NCBI GenBank assembly: GCA_028687585.1
Contig: JAQTZV010000009.1
Span: 1-64,000, forward strand
DNA from: Desulfuromonadaceae bacterium
GTDB taxonomy: Bacteria > Desulfobacterota > Desulfuromonadia > Geobacterales > Pseudopelobacteraceae
Direction: 5' to 3'
DNA length: 64,000 nucleotides
Part shown: positions 26,142 to 35,654 of the stretch, in pieces
How positions within the stretch are numbered: position 1 is the stretch's first letter
Layout: every line of letters begins with the position of its first letter
Translations under genes and position numbers: made by a program
The notes under the pieces: generated by a model
What the model was told of the DNA's origin: nothing
Seen by the model: only the letters and a program-made list of their open reading frames with translations
Database searches by the model: none

Positions 26142-26182
26142 TAGCAGAAGGGATTTTCAAACGATAGAGAGAGGACAAAACC

Positions 26183-27562
26183 ATGTACGGGAAAATAGAT
26201 AAAATCCACTTCGTCGGCATCGGCGGCATCGGCATGAGCGGTATTGCGGAAGTTCTCCTCAACCTGGGATATAAAGTGTCCGGCTCCGATCTGCGCAGCT
26301 CTGACATCACCGAACGTCTGGCGAGACTTGGTGCGGAAATCGGCATCGGCCACAGCGCCGAAAATCTGAAGAATGTCAATGTCGTAGTGATATCATCTGC
26401 CGTTCATGACGACAACCCCGAAGTGATCGAGGCCAAGAAGCTGCATGTGCCGGTCATCCCGCGTGCCGAAATGCTGGCCGAACTGATGCGCATGAAATAC
26501 GGCATTGCCATCGCCGGGACTCATGGAAAAACCACAACCACTTCAATGGGCGCTGCCATTCTTGGCCATGCCGGCATCGACCCAACTGTCGTCATCGGTG
26601 GCAAGCTGAATGCTATCGGCACCAACGCCCAGATCGGCCAGGGCAAATTCCTGCTTGCCGAGGCTGACGAATCGGACGGATCCTTTCTGATGCTTTCGCC
26701 GACAATCGCTGTCGTAACAAATATCGACGCCGATCATCTCGACCACTATTCCGGGATCGAAGAGATAAAGGACACATTTGTTGAATTCATCAATAAAGTA
26801 CCTTTTTACGGGCTTGCCGTCCTCTGCCTGGATGACAGGAATATTCGCGAGATCCTGCCTCGGGTCAAAAAACGCTACATGACGTACGGTCTGTCAGCGC
26901 AGGCCGATATTCGTGCAACACATATCAAACATGACGGCTTTCAGACGTCATTTATCGCACATTTCAAAGGGTACCGACTGGGTGAAATTTCCTTTCCGAT
27001 GCCGGGACCGCACAACGTTCTGAATGCGATGGCCTGCATCGCCGTGGCACTTGAGCTGGATGTGCCGTTTACTGCCATACAGGAAGGCTTTGCGGCCTTC
27101 AGCGGCGTCGGGCGGCGTTTTACCGTTAAAGGAGAACCGAAGGGAATCATGGTCGTTGACGACTACGGCCATCATCCTGCCGAAATAAAGGCGACACTGT
27201 CAGCGGCTCGTCAAGGATGGCCCGAGCGCCGCATCGTGGCGGCATTTCAGCCGCATCGCTACAGTAGAACCCATGAACTGTTCAACGAATTCGTCACCGC
27301 CTTCTATGATGCCGACGTACTGATTTTAACTGATGTGTACGCTGCAGGAGAGCAGCCGATAGCAGGTGCGTCAGCAGAACGGCTGGCCACCGAGATCCTT
27401 CGCCACGGTCAGAAAGATGTAACCTGGATTGCCAATCGCGAACTGATTCCCGAGCATCTGGCAGGAGTCGTCCGGGAAGGCGACATCGTCATCACGCTGG
27501 GAGCTGGAAATATCTGGCAACAGGGTGAAGCGCTGGTAGCATTGATCGGAGACCGGAACTGA
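26183..27562 (+). CDS. murC: UDP-MurNAc:L-alanine ligase MurC
   Basis: Mur ligase of 459 aa, the first of the amino-acid ligases. It begins [20 protein letters not shown]. The P-loop is [11 protein letters not shown], followed by [22 protein letters not shown] and [20 protein letters not shown] precedes the ATG. It is separated from murG by 41 bp and followed closely by murB. Confidence 0.97.
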   Translation: MYGKIDKIHFVGIGGIGMSGIAEVLLNLGYKVSGSDLRSSDITERLARLGAEIGIGHSAENLKNVNVVVISSAVHDDNPEVIEAKKLHVPVIPRAEMLAELMRMKYGIAIAGTHGKTTTTSMGAAILGHAGIDPTVVIGGKLNAIGTNAQIGQGKFLLAEADESDGSFLMLSPTIAVVTNIDADHLDHYSGIEEIKDTFVEFINKVPFYGLAVLCLDDRNIREILPRVKKRYMTYGLSAQADIRATHIKHDGFQTSFIAHFKGYRLGEISFPMPGPHNVLNAMACIAVALELDVPFTAIQEGFAAFSGVGRRFTVKGEPKGIMVVDDYGHHPAEIKATLSAARQGWPERRIVAAFQPHRYSRTHELFNEFVTAFYDADVLILTDVYAAGEQPIAGASAERLATEILRHGQKDVTWIANRELIPEHLAGVVREGDIVITLGAGNIWQQGEALVALIGDRN

Positions 27563-27573
27563 ATCCCGCCGGA

Positions 27574-28446
27574 TTGGAAATACGCGGCCAACTGCTGCGA
27601 TCGGAGCCGATGTGCCGCCACACTTCGCTTAAGGTCGGCGGTCCGGCAGATCTGTTTGCTATTCCGGAGGATGTTGAAGATCTCAAAGTTCTGCTGTCAT
27701 GGCTCAAGGGGCAGAATATTCCATGGCTGCCGATCGGCAGAGGTTACAACCTGCTGGTGCGGGACAAGGGGATTCGCGGAGCGGTCATTTCGCTGGAACG
27801 GTTCAACCGGATTTCATCCGTTGGAGAGGCGCTTATCAGAGCTGAGGCTGGTGCAGAAAACCTTGCGACCGTTCGTTTCGCGCAGAAAAGAGGACTGGGC
27901 GGGATCGGATTTATCTCCGGCATTCCCGGTACCATTGGCGGCGCGATCAAGATGAACGCCGGAGCGTATGGCGAAGGGATTCTGGAGCGTACGGAGCAGC
28001 TTACGTTGCTGCGTGACGGGAATGTCCATGACTTCAGAATAGAAGAGCTTGATTACGGATACCGTCATCTGAAACTTCAAGATGGTGACATTGTTCTGGC
28101 GGCACTCTTCAAGCTGAACGAACGCCAGGCGCACCACACAGAAGAAGAGATTCGCAAAGACAGCGACCTTCGCCGTTCCAAGCATAACGTCGGCTACCCC
28201 AGCGCGGGATCCTTCTTCAAAAACCCTCACGGCATGGCCGCCTGGAGATTGATTGACGCAGCAGGAATGCGCGGCGTACGTGTTGGCGGTGCACAGGCAT
28301 CTGAGGTTCACAGCAATTTTCTGGTTAACACCGGAGGAGCATCCACACAGGATTTTTTAGATCTGGCCGGGCAGATAATAAAAGCCGTTTTTACAACATC
28401 CGGCGTGACACTTGAGGAAGAAGTGCGTATAGTGGGCGAAATCTAA
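27574..28446 (+). CDS. murB: UDP-N-acetylenolpyruvoylglucosamine reductase MurB
   Basis: FAD-dependent reductase of 290 aa yielding UDP-MurNAc. It contains HTSLKVGGPADLF, GRGYNLLVRDKG, ISGIPGTIGGAIKMNAGAYG, and GYPSAGSFFKNP with the catalytic serine, a type II-like layout. No ATG fits the N-terminus. The TTG used here gives a family-like start but has a poor ribosome site. A CTG at 27559 has GGAG 7 nt upstream and would add five residues. Either way the protein begins around the murC stop. Confidence 0.94.
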   Translation: MEIRGQLLRSEPMCRHTSLKVGGPADLFAIPEDVEDLKVLLSWLKGQNIPWLPIGRGYNLLVRDKGIRGAVISLERFNRISSVGEALIRAEAGAENLATVRFAQKRGLGGIGFISGIPGTIGGAIKMNAGAYGEGILERTEQLTLLRDGNVHDFRIEELDYGYRHLKLQDGDIVLAALFKLNERQAHHTEEEIRKDSDLRRSKHNVGYPSAGSFFKNPHGMAAWRLIDAAGMRGVRVGGAQASEVHSNFLVNTGGASTQDFLDLAGQIIKAVFTTSGVTLEEEVRIVGEI

Positions 28447-28488
28447 CAATTACGTCTGTTTGTGCAGCTTTTCAGGAAGGCTTTCATC

Positions 28489-29415
28489 ATGATGAAATCA
28501 AAAAAAATCGGAGTGCTGTTCGGAGGGCTGTCAGCCGAGCGTGAGGTATCACTAAAGAGCGGCGCGGCTGTTCACCAGGCTCTGGTTGCTCAAGGGTACA
28601 ACGCGGTGGCAATTGATGTCGGGCGTGATTTGGCCGATGTTCTGAAACGCGAGGGAGTAGAAGCTGTCTTTATCGCCCTGCATGGCCGCTACGGAGAAGA
28701 TGGCTGCGTGCAGGGGTTGCTGGAACTGCTGCAGATTCCGTATACCGGATCCGGCGTACTGGCCAGTGCCCTGGCCATGCACAAACGATTCAGCAAACAG
28801 TCCTTTGCTGCCAGCGAGATCCTGACAGCACCATTCCGCTGTTACCGTCGCGGGGAAACCGTGAATGTGGCAAACCTGCCATTCGGGCTGCCGCTGGTTG
28901 TCAAGCCGGTGCAGGAAGGCTCTTCGGTAGGCGTGGCCATTGTCAAAGAGGAAACGCAACTGGCAACAGCCCTGGAAGAGGCTTTCCGGTATGACGATGA
29001 AATTCTGGTAGAGCAGTACATCAAGGGGCAGGAGGTACAGGTCGGTATACTTAATGATACACCGATCGGCGCAATAGAGATTATCCCCAAGAATGAATTC
29101 TACGATTTCGAAGCAAAATATACTGACGGCATGGCAGAGCATATTTTCCCGGCGCGCCTGGAGCCATCGTTGTATAAAAAGGCACAGCAGATCGGCCTCG
29201 CAGCCCATCGCGCGCTCGGATGCAACGGTTACAGCCGCGTAGATCTCTTGGTGACACCTGACGGCGACTGTTATGTGCTGGAAGTAAACACATTGCCCGG
29301 AATGACCGCCCTCTCACTCCTGCCTGAAATTGCGGCGAAAGGCGCCGGACTGTCATTTGAAGCCCTTGTTTCACGAATAATTGAATCGGCGTCATTTTCG
29401 ATAAAGGTGAACTAA
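28489..29415 (+). CDS. ddl: D-alanine:D-alanine ligase Ddl
   Basis: ATP-grasp enzyme of 308 aa supplying D-Ala-D-Ala to MurF. It has [56 protein letters not shown] and [24 protein letters not shown] precedes two adjacent ATG codons, of which the first is used. The frame is open to a GTG nine codons earlier, but that lacks a site. Confidence 0.96.
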   Translation: MMKSKKIGVLFGGLSAEREVSLKSGAAVHQALVAQGYNAVAIDVGRDLADVLKREGVEAVFIALHGRYGEDGCVQGLLELLQIPYTGSGVLASALAMHKRFSKQSFAASEILTAPFRCYRRGETVNVANLPFGLPLVVKPVQEGSSVGVAIVKEETQLATALEEAFRYDDEILVEQYIKGQEVQVGILNDTPIGAIEIIPKNEFYDFEAKYTDGMAEHIFPARLEPSLYKKAQQIGLAAHRALGCNGYSRVDLLVTPDGDCYVLEVNTLPGMTALSLLPEIAAKGAGLSFEALVSRIIESASFSIKVN

Positions 29416-29418
29416 CGC

Positions 29419-30243
29419 ATGCGGGATTTTGCAAAATCCTCATATCAGCGCAAAAAGGTGGCGCCGAATAAAATTAAAATTCAGCGGAAACCGCTTGATA
29501 TCAAGAAATATCTGCGCCCGCTGAAAATTGTAATCACCGGTTTAGCTTTCTTTACGCTTTCGAGCGGTATTCTCTATGGTATCTACCGGGTTGTGTCGAA
29601 GGTAACCGTTTTTTCTCTCAAGTCGATTGAAGTCTCTACTGCCAAACATCTCACCCGTGAGGAAATTATTGGTTTGGCAGGCATCGAGCCGGGAAAAGAT
29701 CTGCTCCGCATGAACCTGAAACGCATGGGGGAGCATATTCTGCAGAACCCATGGGTGGAAACGGTGCGTATCAACCGCTATTTTCCCGATACTGTCTCTA
29801 TTATCATCGCCGAACGTGAACCGATTGCGATTGTCAATATGGGGTTTATCTATTATCTGGACAAGAAGGGGAATGTCTTTAAGGGTCTCAACAAGGGTGA
29901 CAAGCTTGATTATCCCGTTATCACCGGCTTCAGCGAGGACGAGTTGGGTAATGATCCGAAAGGTACGAAAGAGGCGCTTGAAACAACCTGTTATCTCTTG
30001 AAAATATTACAGGAAAAGGGCGCATTTATCCTTGCGGATGTATCGGAGATTCATTACGATAGGGGATATGGTTTTACTCTGTTCACCGCTTCCGGCGCAC
30101 TTCCCGTCAAGATCGGCTCGGGAGATTTCCCCGCTAAAATAGGACGTTTTGCCCGTATCTACCGGGATCTGTTGGTGCAACTACCGTCAATTCATTATAT
30201 CGACCTCGATTACAACGACAAAATCATCGTCAAAAAAAGCTAG
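29419..30243 (+). CDS. ftsQ: Cell division protein FtsQ
   Basis: Protein of 274 aa: a basic cytoplasmic N-terminus, one membrane segment (ITGLAFFTLSSGILYGIYRVV), a POTRA domain (FSLKSIEVSTAKHLTREEI, then NPWVETVRINRYFPDTVSI) and the FtsQ beta domain. It scaffolds FtsL/B and the septal synthase. It starts 3 nt after the ddl stop. The order ddl-ftsQ-ftsA-ftsZ matches the classical cluster. Confidence 0.93.
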   Translation: MRDFAKSSYQRKKVAPNKIKIQRKPLDIKKYLRPLKIVITGLAFFTLSSGILYGIYRVVSKVTVFSLKSIEVSTAKHLTREEIIGLAGIEPGKDLLRMNLKRMGEHILQNPWVETVRINRYFPDTVSIIIAEREPIAIVNMGFIYYLDKKGNVFKGLNKGDKLDYPVITGFSEDELGNDPKGTKEALETTCYLLKILQEKGAFILADVSEIHYDRGYGFTLFTASGALPVKIGSGDFPAKIGRFARIYRDLLVQLPSIHYIDLDYNDKIIVKKS

Positions 30244-30280
30244 GTAACACATTTATATTTATGCAGCAGGGGGGAATGGT

Positions 30281-31519
30281 ATGTCAGCAATAAAACGGGA
30301 TAATCTGATAGTCGGCCTCGATATCGGTACAACCAAGATTTGCGCTATTGTCGGCAATGTCACTGAAGAGGGCATCGATATCGTTGGTATTGGAACCAGC
30401 CTTTCCAGTGGATTACGCAAAGGTGTGGTTATCAATATTGAAAGTACGGTCGGAGCCATCAGAAAAGCCATTGAGGAAGCAGAATTGATGGCCGGGTGCG
30501 AGATAAAGTCCGTGTATGCCGGCATTGCAGGTGGACATATCAAAGGCTTAAACTCCAACGGCGTTATTGCTATCAAGAATCGCGAAGTTTCGCAAGAGGA
30601 TGTCCGCCGCGTTATTGAGGCTGCCAAAGCGATCAACATCCCGATGGATAGAGAAGTTCTGCACATCCTGCCGCAGGAGTTCATCATCGATGAACAAGAT
30701 GGCATCCGCGAACCGCTTGGCATGAGCGGGGTCAGGCTTGAAGCAAAAGTACATATTGTTACCGGCGCCGTGGCGAGTGCCCAAAACATAGTAAAATCGT
30801 GTAATCGTGCCGGACTGGATGTGGCAGACATTGTGTTGGAACAGTTGGCGTCATCCCACGCGGTACTTTCTGAAGACGAAAAAGAGCTCGGCGTCTGTAT
30901 GGTAGACATCGGTGGCGGCACAACAGATATTGCCATTTTTGCAGAAGGTGCAATAAAGTATACATCAGTAATTTCGCTGGGCGGCAATCAACTAACCAAT
31001 GATATTGCAGTCGGTTTGCGCACTCCGTTTGCCGAAGCTGAAAGAATCAAACAGAAATACGGCTGCTGCCTCGCTTCACTGGTTGGCAAAGAAGACAAGA
31101 TTGAAGTGCCGAGCGTCGGCGGACGCAAACCCCGTGAACTTTCGCGCAACGTATTATGTGAGATACTTGGACCCCGTATGGAGGAGATCTTCGCCCTCGT
31201 CAATCGTGAGATTATTAAATCCGGCCTGGAAGACTCAATTGCATCGGGAGTTGTCATTACTGGGGGCTCCAGCATTTTGGAAGGAATTCCGGAATTGGCA
31301 GAACAGATCTTTAACCTGCCGGTACGGCGCGGACTTCCTCAAAAGATCGGTGGATTGACTGATGTCGTAAAATCCCCGGTTTATGCCACCGGTGTTGGCC
31401 TTGTCGTTTACGGAAGCCGCAACTCAAGCGCCCGCGAGTTTCCGGCCAGCAGACCTGATACAAACCTGTTCGGGTCTGTGTTTGGGCGGATGAAGGGCTG
31501 GTTCCGCGAGTTCTTTTAG
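30281..31519 (+). CDS. ftsA: Cell division protein FtsA
   Basis: Actin-like ATPase of 412 aa tethering FtsZ to the membrane. GLDIGTTKICAIVG is the phosphate-1 loop, CMVDIGGGTTDIAIF phosphate-2, and VVITGGSSILEGI the adenosine motif. The C-terminus FGRMKGWFREFF is the amphipathic membrane-targeting helix. A GGGGGGAA site precedes the ATG. Confidence 0.97.
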   Translation: MSAIKRDNLIVGLDIGTTKICAIVGNVTEEGIDIVGIGTSLSSGLRKGVVINIESTVGAIRKAIEEAELMAGCEIKSVYAGIAGGHIKGLNSNGVIAIKNREVSQEDVRRVIEAAKAINIPMDREVLHILPQEFIIDEQDGIREPLGMSGVRLEAKVHIVTGAVASAQNIVKSCNRAGLDVADIVLEQLASSHAVLSEDEKELGVCMVDIGGGTTDIAIFAEGAIKYTSVISLGGNQLTNDIAVGLRTPFAEAERIKQKYGCCLASLVGKEDKIEVPSVGGRKPRELSRNVLCEILGPRMEEIFALVNREIIKSGLEDSIASGVVITGGSSILEGIPELAEQIFNLPVRRGLPQKIGGLTDVVKSPVYATGVGLVVYGSRNSSAREFPASRPDTNLFGSVFGRMKGWFREFF

Positions 31520-31547
31520 CGACAGTTTACTCACATATTTTCAGCAC

Positions 31548-31591
31548 ACCATACAGGACGCTTACCTCCTCCGGTATATAGCCTGTATGGT
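31548..31591. other. Stem-loop in the ftsA-ftsZ gap
   Basis: Perfect 10-bp inverted repeat ACCATACAGG / CCTGTATGGT with a 24-nt loop, about 30 bp after ftsA. No T-run follows, so it is not a classic terminator. It could be a processing or regulatory element that sets the FtsA:FtsZ ratio. Confidence 0.45.
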
Positions 31592-31692
31592 ATAACAGAA
31601 CAGCCACCATCGGCACAACATCAGCATATATCCTTTAACACTTTGATTTTTAAACAACACCCTTCTCACCTGGAAAATATATTATTTTTCCT

Positions 31693-31721
31693 TTGATTCT
31701 TGGCTAAATTGAGGTTACATT
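31693..31721 (+). promoter_or_regulatory. Candidate ftsZ promoter
   Basis: TTGATT (31693-31698) and TACATT (31716-31721) are separated by 17 bp and lie about 50 bp before ftsZ, in the largest gap of the cluster. Both hexamers match four of six consensus positions. Confidence 0.4.
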
Positions 31722-31772
31722 TCCGGCACTCAGAACAGATTTTATTACTCAAAATATAGAGGGGGTAGATGC

Positions 31773-32939
31773 ATGTTTGAATTTGATGAAACCATTGAAC
31801 AGAGCGCCGTTATTAAAGTAATTGGGGTCGGGGGCGGAGGCGGTAATGCCGTTAACACCATGATTTCCAGTTCCATACATAAAGTAGATTTTATTGTTGC
31901 CAACACGGATGCTCAATCTTTGCGAACCTCAAAAGCGCCGGTTAAGCTGCAACTCGGTAGAGAACTGACCAAGGGTCTCGGTGCCGGTTCGAAGCCGGAA
32001 GTCGGCATGGCAGCCGCTCTTGAAAACAAGGAGCAACTGGCAGATGCAATCAAAGGTGCTGACCTGGTTTTCATTGCTGCCGGAATGGGCGGCGGTACCG
32101 GCACAGGTGCAGCGCCTGTCATCGCTGAAGCAGCGCGGGCAACCGGAGTTCTGACCGTAGGAGTCGTCACCAAGCCATTCACGTACGAAGGCAAGGCCCG
32201 CTCGATACTTGCTGAGCAGGGCATTGCCGAGCTTAAAAGGCATGTTGACTCGCTGATCATAATACCAAATGACCGCCTTATCAGCCAGGCCAGCAAAAAC
32301 ATGTCCCTTTTTGACGCATTCAAACCCTCTGATGATGTGCTGCGTCAGGCAGTTCAGGGGATTTCAGAACTGATCGGATCTACCGGTATGATGAACCTCG
32401 ACTTTGCCGATGTGAAGACGGTAATGAGCGTGCGTGGTATGGCTATGATGGGTATTGGCAAGGGGAGTGGTGATAATCGTGCTGCCGAAGCAGTTAACAA
32501 CGCCATTTCCAGCCCATTGCTGGAAGATAACGATATATCGGGGGCCAAGGGGGTACTGGTAAATATCACCGGTTCCGGCTCAATGACCATGGATGATTAC
32601 AATACCGTGAACCGTATCGTCCACGAGAAGGTTCACGAAGACGCAAACATCAAGATCGGAGTTGTTCGTGATGACGAAATGGGGGACAATATCAAAGTGA
32701 CCGTCATTGCAACCGGTTTCGGCGATCGTTTTGATGTTGAAAAAAATCACACTCGCAAAAGCAGCTTGTCGCTGACTGATAAACATACCGTCAACACCGC
32801 TTCTCTCGATCGCCCGACCTTCCAACGTGATCGGGAACGGACCGAGAACGTCACACGTCTCCGTCCGACAGTCTCCTTTACTGAAGAAGACGAAGACCAG
32901 TACGACATCCCGACTTTCTTACGAAAATCAGTCGATTAG
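31773..32939 (+). CDS. ftsZ: Cell division GTPase FtsZ
   Basis: Tubulin-like GTPase of 388 aa forming the Z ring. It has GVGGGGGNAVNTM, the G-box GGGTGTGAAP, and NLDFADVKTVM containing the T7-loop aspartate. A variable linker is followed by the C-terminal peptide YDIPTFLRK that binds FtsA and ZipA-like partners. GGGGG precedes the ATG. It is the last gene of the cluster and is followed by a terminator. Confidence 0.98.
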   Translation: MFEFDETIEQSAVIKVIGVGGGGGNAVNTMISSSIHKVDFIVANTDAQSLRTSKAPVKLQLGRELTKGLGAGSKPEVGMAAALENKEQLADAIKGADLVFIAAGMGGGTGTGAAPVIAEAARATGVLTVGVVTKPFTYEGKARSILAEQGIAELKRHVDSLIIIPNDRLISQASKNMSLFDAFKPSDDVLRQAVQGISELIGSTGMMNLDFADVKTVMSVRGMAMMGIGKGSGDNRAAEAVNNAISSPLLEDNDISGAKGVLVNITGSGSMTMDDYNTVNRIVHEKVHEDANIKIGVVRDDEMGDNIKVTVIATGFGDRFDVEKNHTRKSSLSLTDKHTVNTASLDRPTFQRDRERTENVTRLRPTVSFTEEDEDQYDIPTFLRKSVD

Positions 32940-32955
32940 AACCATTACCGGTTCG

Positions 32956-32984
32956 AAAGGGCAGGCCAAACGGTCTGCCCTTTT
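32956..32984 (+). terminator. Intrinsic terminator of the dcw cluster
   Basis: AAAGGGCAG and CTGCCCTTT flank a short loop, followed by TTTT. It lies 17 bp after the ftsZ stop and could also serve mscL from the other side, where A residues become T. Confidence 0.85.
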
Positions 32985-32996
32985 CACGATCAGACC

Positions 32997-33404
32997 TTAC
33001 CTGATGTTTTTATCCTTGAGCAAATCTCTTATTTCCGTGAGTATTATTTCTTGATTCGTTGGCACCGCCGGCGCCACAGCAGCAGCTTCCTTTTTCTTGA
33101 GTGCGCTCATTGCTTTTATCGCCATAAACATGGCGAAAGCGACAATAATGAAATCGATGATCGTCTGCAGAAATTTCCCATAGTTAATCGTCACAGCCGG
33201 TGTTTTTTCAACGGCGGCCTGGACGATTATTGTTAAATTTGAAAAATTGACGCCTCCCAGAAGTACACCGATCGGAGGCATGATGACATCGCCGACAAGC
33301 GACGTCACGATCTTACCGAATGCCGTACCGATTATGATACCGACTGCCATGTCCACCACATTCCCTTTTACCGCAAACTCTTTGAACTCTTTTATCATTG
33401 ACAT
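32997..33404 (-). CDS. mscL: Large-conductance mechanosensitive channel MscL
   Basis: Protein of 135 aa forming a pentameric channel that opens at high membrane tension during hypo-osmotic shock. It has N-terminal [20 protein letters not shown] and TM1 [24 protein letters not shown] periplasmic loop follows, then TM2 [15 protein letters not shown]. The C-terminal helix ends [14 protein letters not shown] lies 8 nt before the chosen ATG; the longer frame has no better site. Confidence 0.96.
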   Translation of the reverse strand: MSMIKEFKEFAVKGNVVDMAVGIIIGTAFGKIVTSLVGDVIMPPIGVLLGGVNFSNLTIIVQAAVEKTPAVTINYGKFLQTIIDFIIVAFAMFMAIKAMSALKKKEAAAVAPAVPTNQEIILTEIRDLLKDKNIR

Positions 33405-33578
33405 AGGCTCTTCCTCCCATTTATTACTTTCCATCTTGACGCTCAATAATACCGCGACATCAGCCAATTACAATTTTTATATGCAAATGAGTAATTTTTA
33501 TCTGGACGAATGACAAACTCTCCCGTATTTTGTCCCGTCGCATCACACAACTTTATAACGCAATGAGAGGCAATCAAA

Positions 33579-34094
33579 ATGGCACAAGCAGAAAAAGGCA
33601 ATACCGTAACAATCAATTTTACCGGAACACTTGAAGATGGAACTGTATTCGACTCAACTCTTGAAGACGCTGAATGTAATGAGGATGGATGCTGCGACGA
33701 CAGCTGCGATGATGGGTGTGATGATGAAGGCTGCGGTTGTGGCGGACACGAAAGTGGTCCGATGACTTTTGTATTGGGAGAAGAAATTCTATTCCCACAG
33801 ATCGACGCGGCTATTGTCGGCATGTCACCTGGCGAAAAAAAGACTGTAAAAATTGCTGCAGCAGATGCCTTTGGCGAGTTTGACAAAGAAAAAATATTTA
33901 CCGTACCACGCAGCGACCTTCCGGAAGACCTGATCCCTGAAGTCGGTGACGAGCTGAGCCTCTCAAACGAAGATGATGAGGAGCTTGAAGTTGTCGTTCT
34001 TGAAACCACCGAAGATCAGGTTACTTTTGATGCTAACCACCCCCTGGCTGGTGAAGATGTAACCTTCGAAATCGAACTGATTAGCATTCAGTAA
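33579..34094 (+). CDS. FKBP-type peptidyl-prolyl isomerase (SlyD-like) with Cys/Asp-rich insert
   Basis: Protein of 171 aa. FKBP core: GNTVTINFTGTLEDGTVFDST, then PMTFVLGEEILFPQIDAAIVGMSPGEKKTV, followed by an IF-like chaperone flap with FGEFDKEKIFTVPRSDLP, as in SlyD. Between the two core strands (residues 33-57) lies an insert with seven Cys, a His and about ten acidic residues in CxxxxCC, CDDGCDDEGC and CGC patterns, probably metal-binding. Classical SlyD carries its metal ligands in a C-terminal tail, absent here. It is monocistronic with a strong terminator. Confidence 0.9.
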   Translation: MAQAEKGNTVTINFTGTLEDGTVFDSTLEDAECNEDGCCDDSCDDGCDDEGCGCGGHESGPMTFVLGEEILFPQIDAAIVGMSPGEKKTVKIAAADAFGEFDKEKIFTVPRSDLPEDLIPEVGDELSLSNEDDEELEVVVLETTEDQVTFDANHPLAGEDVTFEIELISIQ

Positions 34095-34115
34095 ATGCTG
34101 CAAATGTTTCCTATT

Positions 34116-34153
34116 GCAACAAAAAAACGGTCAAATGGCCGTTTTTTTGTTGC
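34116..34153. terminator. Bidirectional intrinsic terminator
   Basis: GCAACAAAAAAACGG and CCGTTTTTTTGTTGC form a long perfect stem whose A/T tracts give a T-run on both strands. It separates the convergent FKBP gene and folD. Confidence 0.9.
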
Positions 34154-34178
34154 TCACTGCGGCGAAAACAGGCTTTTT

Positions 34179-35051
34179 TCAAACCAGATCGAAATTATTC
34201 TGATACGCCATCAACGTGTTTATCATAAGTGCAGCGACGGTCATCCTGCCCACACCACCGGGTACCGGTGTTATCCATGAACATTTCGTACTGACACGTT
34301 CAAAATCAACATCACCCACCAGCTTACCGTTTTCGAGACGATTGATGCCGACATCAATCATCACCACCCCGTCCTTGACCATATCCTCCTTGACAAATCC
34401 GGGAATACCAACAGCCACCACAACAATATCCGCCCGCCGGGTTTCGTCCAGCAACAGGTCACGGGGAGTTTCAATATGCGCAAGGGTGACGGTGGCATTT
34501 CCGACTTCAAAATCATTGGAAAGCATGATTGATATCGGTTTGCCCACAATATTAGACCGACCGATAACAACACAGTGCTTCCCTTTAACCGGAATTTCAT
34601 AAAACTGCAGCAGCTTACAGATTCCGTAAGCTGTCGCCGGCCTGAACGCTTTTTGCCCCAAGGTCATGCGGCCAAAATTGGTCGGGTGAAAGCCGTCGAT
34701 GTCCTTTAGCGGATCAATCGCATTGATAATGTTTTGCGGGTTGATATGCTTCGGCACTGGCAGCTGCACTATCAGTCCGTCAGTAGCATGATCGGCATTG
34801 ATTTCAGCAATTTTCGCCAATAGATCAGACTCGCTGATATTCTCCGGAAAACGGAGCAGCGCACTTTCAAAACCGGCACTATCGCACGATGTTATCTTCG
34901 ATTTTACGTATGACTCGCTGGGAGCATGCTCACCGACCAAAATCACCGTCATATGCGGCTTGCGCAAACCGGAATCAACATACCCGGCAACCCGTTTTGC
35001 TATGCCGGCGACAAGACTTTCAGCGCATATTTTCCCATCCAGTAACTTCAT
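34179..35051 (-). CDS. folD: Bifunctional methylene-THF dehydrogenase/methenyl-THF cyclohydrolase
   Basis: Protein of 290 aa interconverting 5,10-methylene- and 10-formyl-tetrahydrofolate in one-carbon metabolism. Active-site [13 protein letters not shown] holds the catalytic Tyr-x-x-x-Lys. [13 protein letters not shown] and the NADP site [11 protein letters not shown] are standard, and the C-terminus has [11 protein letters not shown]. It is a single gene; the MITE-like repeat lies just upstream. Confidence 0.96.
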   Translation of the reverse strand: MKLLDGKICAESLVAGIAKRVAGYVDSGLRKPHMTVILVGEHAPSESYVKSKITSCDSAGFESALLRFPENISESDLLAKIAEINADHATDGLIVQLPVPKHINPQNIINAIDPLKDIDGFHPTNFGRMTLGQKAFRPATAYGICKLLQFYEIPVKGKHCVVIGRSNIVGKPISIMLSNDFEVGNATVTLAHIETPRDLLLDETRRADIVVVAVGIPGFVKEDMVKDGVVMIDVGINRLENGKLVGDVDFERVSTKCSWITPVPGGVGRMTVAALMINTLMAYQNNFDLV

Positions 35052-35076
35052 GATCCGTTTTTCCTTATATCAAGGT

Positions 35077-35180
35077 GCAATCAAAATGAGTACTAGGCGG
35101 CAAGGAGAGTAGCGACCGAGGCGTACGATTAGTACGTTGAGGAGCTGCCGACGAAGCCAACAACGTAATCGTTTGATTGC
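35077..35180. repeat. MITE-like palindromic element
   Basis: 104 bp bounded by perfect 9-bp terminal inverted repeats GCAATCAAA / TTTGATTGC. The interior contains partly palindromic GTACGATTAGTAC. It carries no coding sequence and sits between the divergently spaced folD and parvulin promoters. The architecture is that of a small non-autonomous element; no neighbouring copy is obvious in this window. Confidence 0.65.
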
Positions 35181-35193
35181 GACTTGGTATTAA

Positions 35194-35475
35194 CTATGCC
35201 GTACGCTTGGTGACCTCAATCAGATGATAGCCGAACTGTGTCTGGACCGGGCCAAGAACTTTACCGACATCGCCGGAGAACACAACGGTATCAAACTCCT
35301 TTACCATCTGCCCCGGGCCGAATTCTCCCAGACTGCCGCCATCTCTGCCGGAAGGGCAGGTTGAGTGTTCCTTGGCAACCGCCGCAAAATCTTCTCCCGC
35401 TTCGATCCTTACTTTCAATGCTTCACACGCTTCCTTTGTTGCCACTAAAATGTGGCGGGCGGCTGCTCTGGCCAT
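35194..35475 (-). CDS. Parvulin-type peptidyl-prolyl cis-trans isomerase
   Basis: Single-domain PpiC-like protein of 93 aa. It shows ARHILVATKEACEALKV, FAAVAKEHSTCPSGRDGGSLGEFGPGQMV, and a C-terminal VQTQFGYHLIEV, which together form the active pocket. No signal peptide is present, so it is cytoplasmic like E. coli PpiC. A GAGGAG site precedes the ATG. Confidence 0.95.
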   Translation of the reverse strand: MARAAARHILVATKEACEALKVRIEAGEDFAAVAKEHSTCPSGRDGGSLGEFGPGQMVKEFDTVVFSGDVGKVLGPVQTQFGYHLIEVTKRTA

Positions 35476-35654
35476 TTTTATCTCCTCTGGTATGTAGTCT
35501 TTTCAGCTGATACAATGCTTCCTTTTTTGACACTAATACCGATATTAGTCAACAGGTCAATGCAGTCGTCGCTCCGCAAAAAATTCGCGCTTCTCCTTTG
35601 TTCCTGTCTCTATTGATGCTATGATGCACCGGTTTCAACTACTGGAGAAAAAAT

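Noticed and set aside
31682..31715. Sigma-54 promoters near ftsZ and the PEP-CTERM gene
   Set aside because: No TGGCAC-N5-TTGC arrangement was found at sensible distances.
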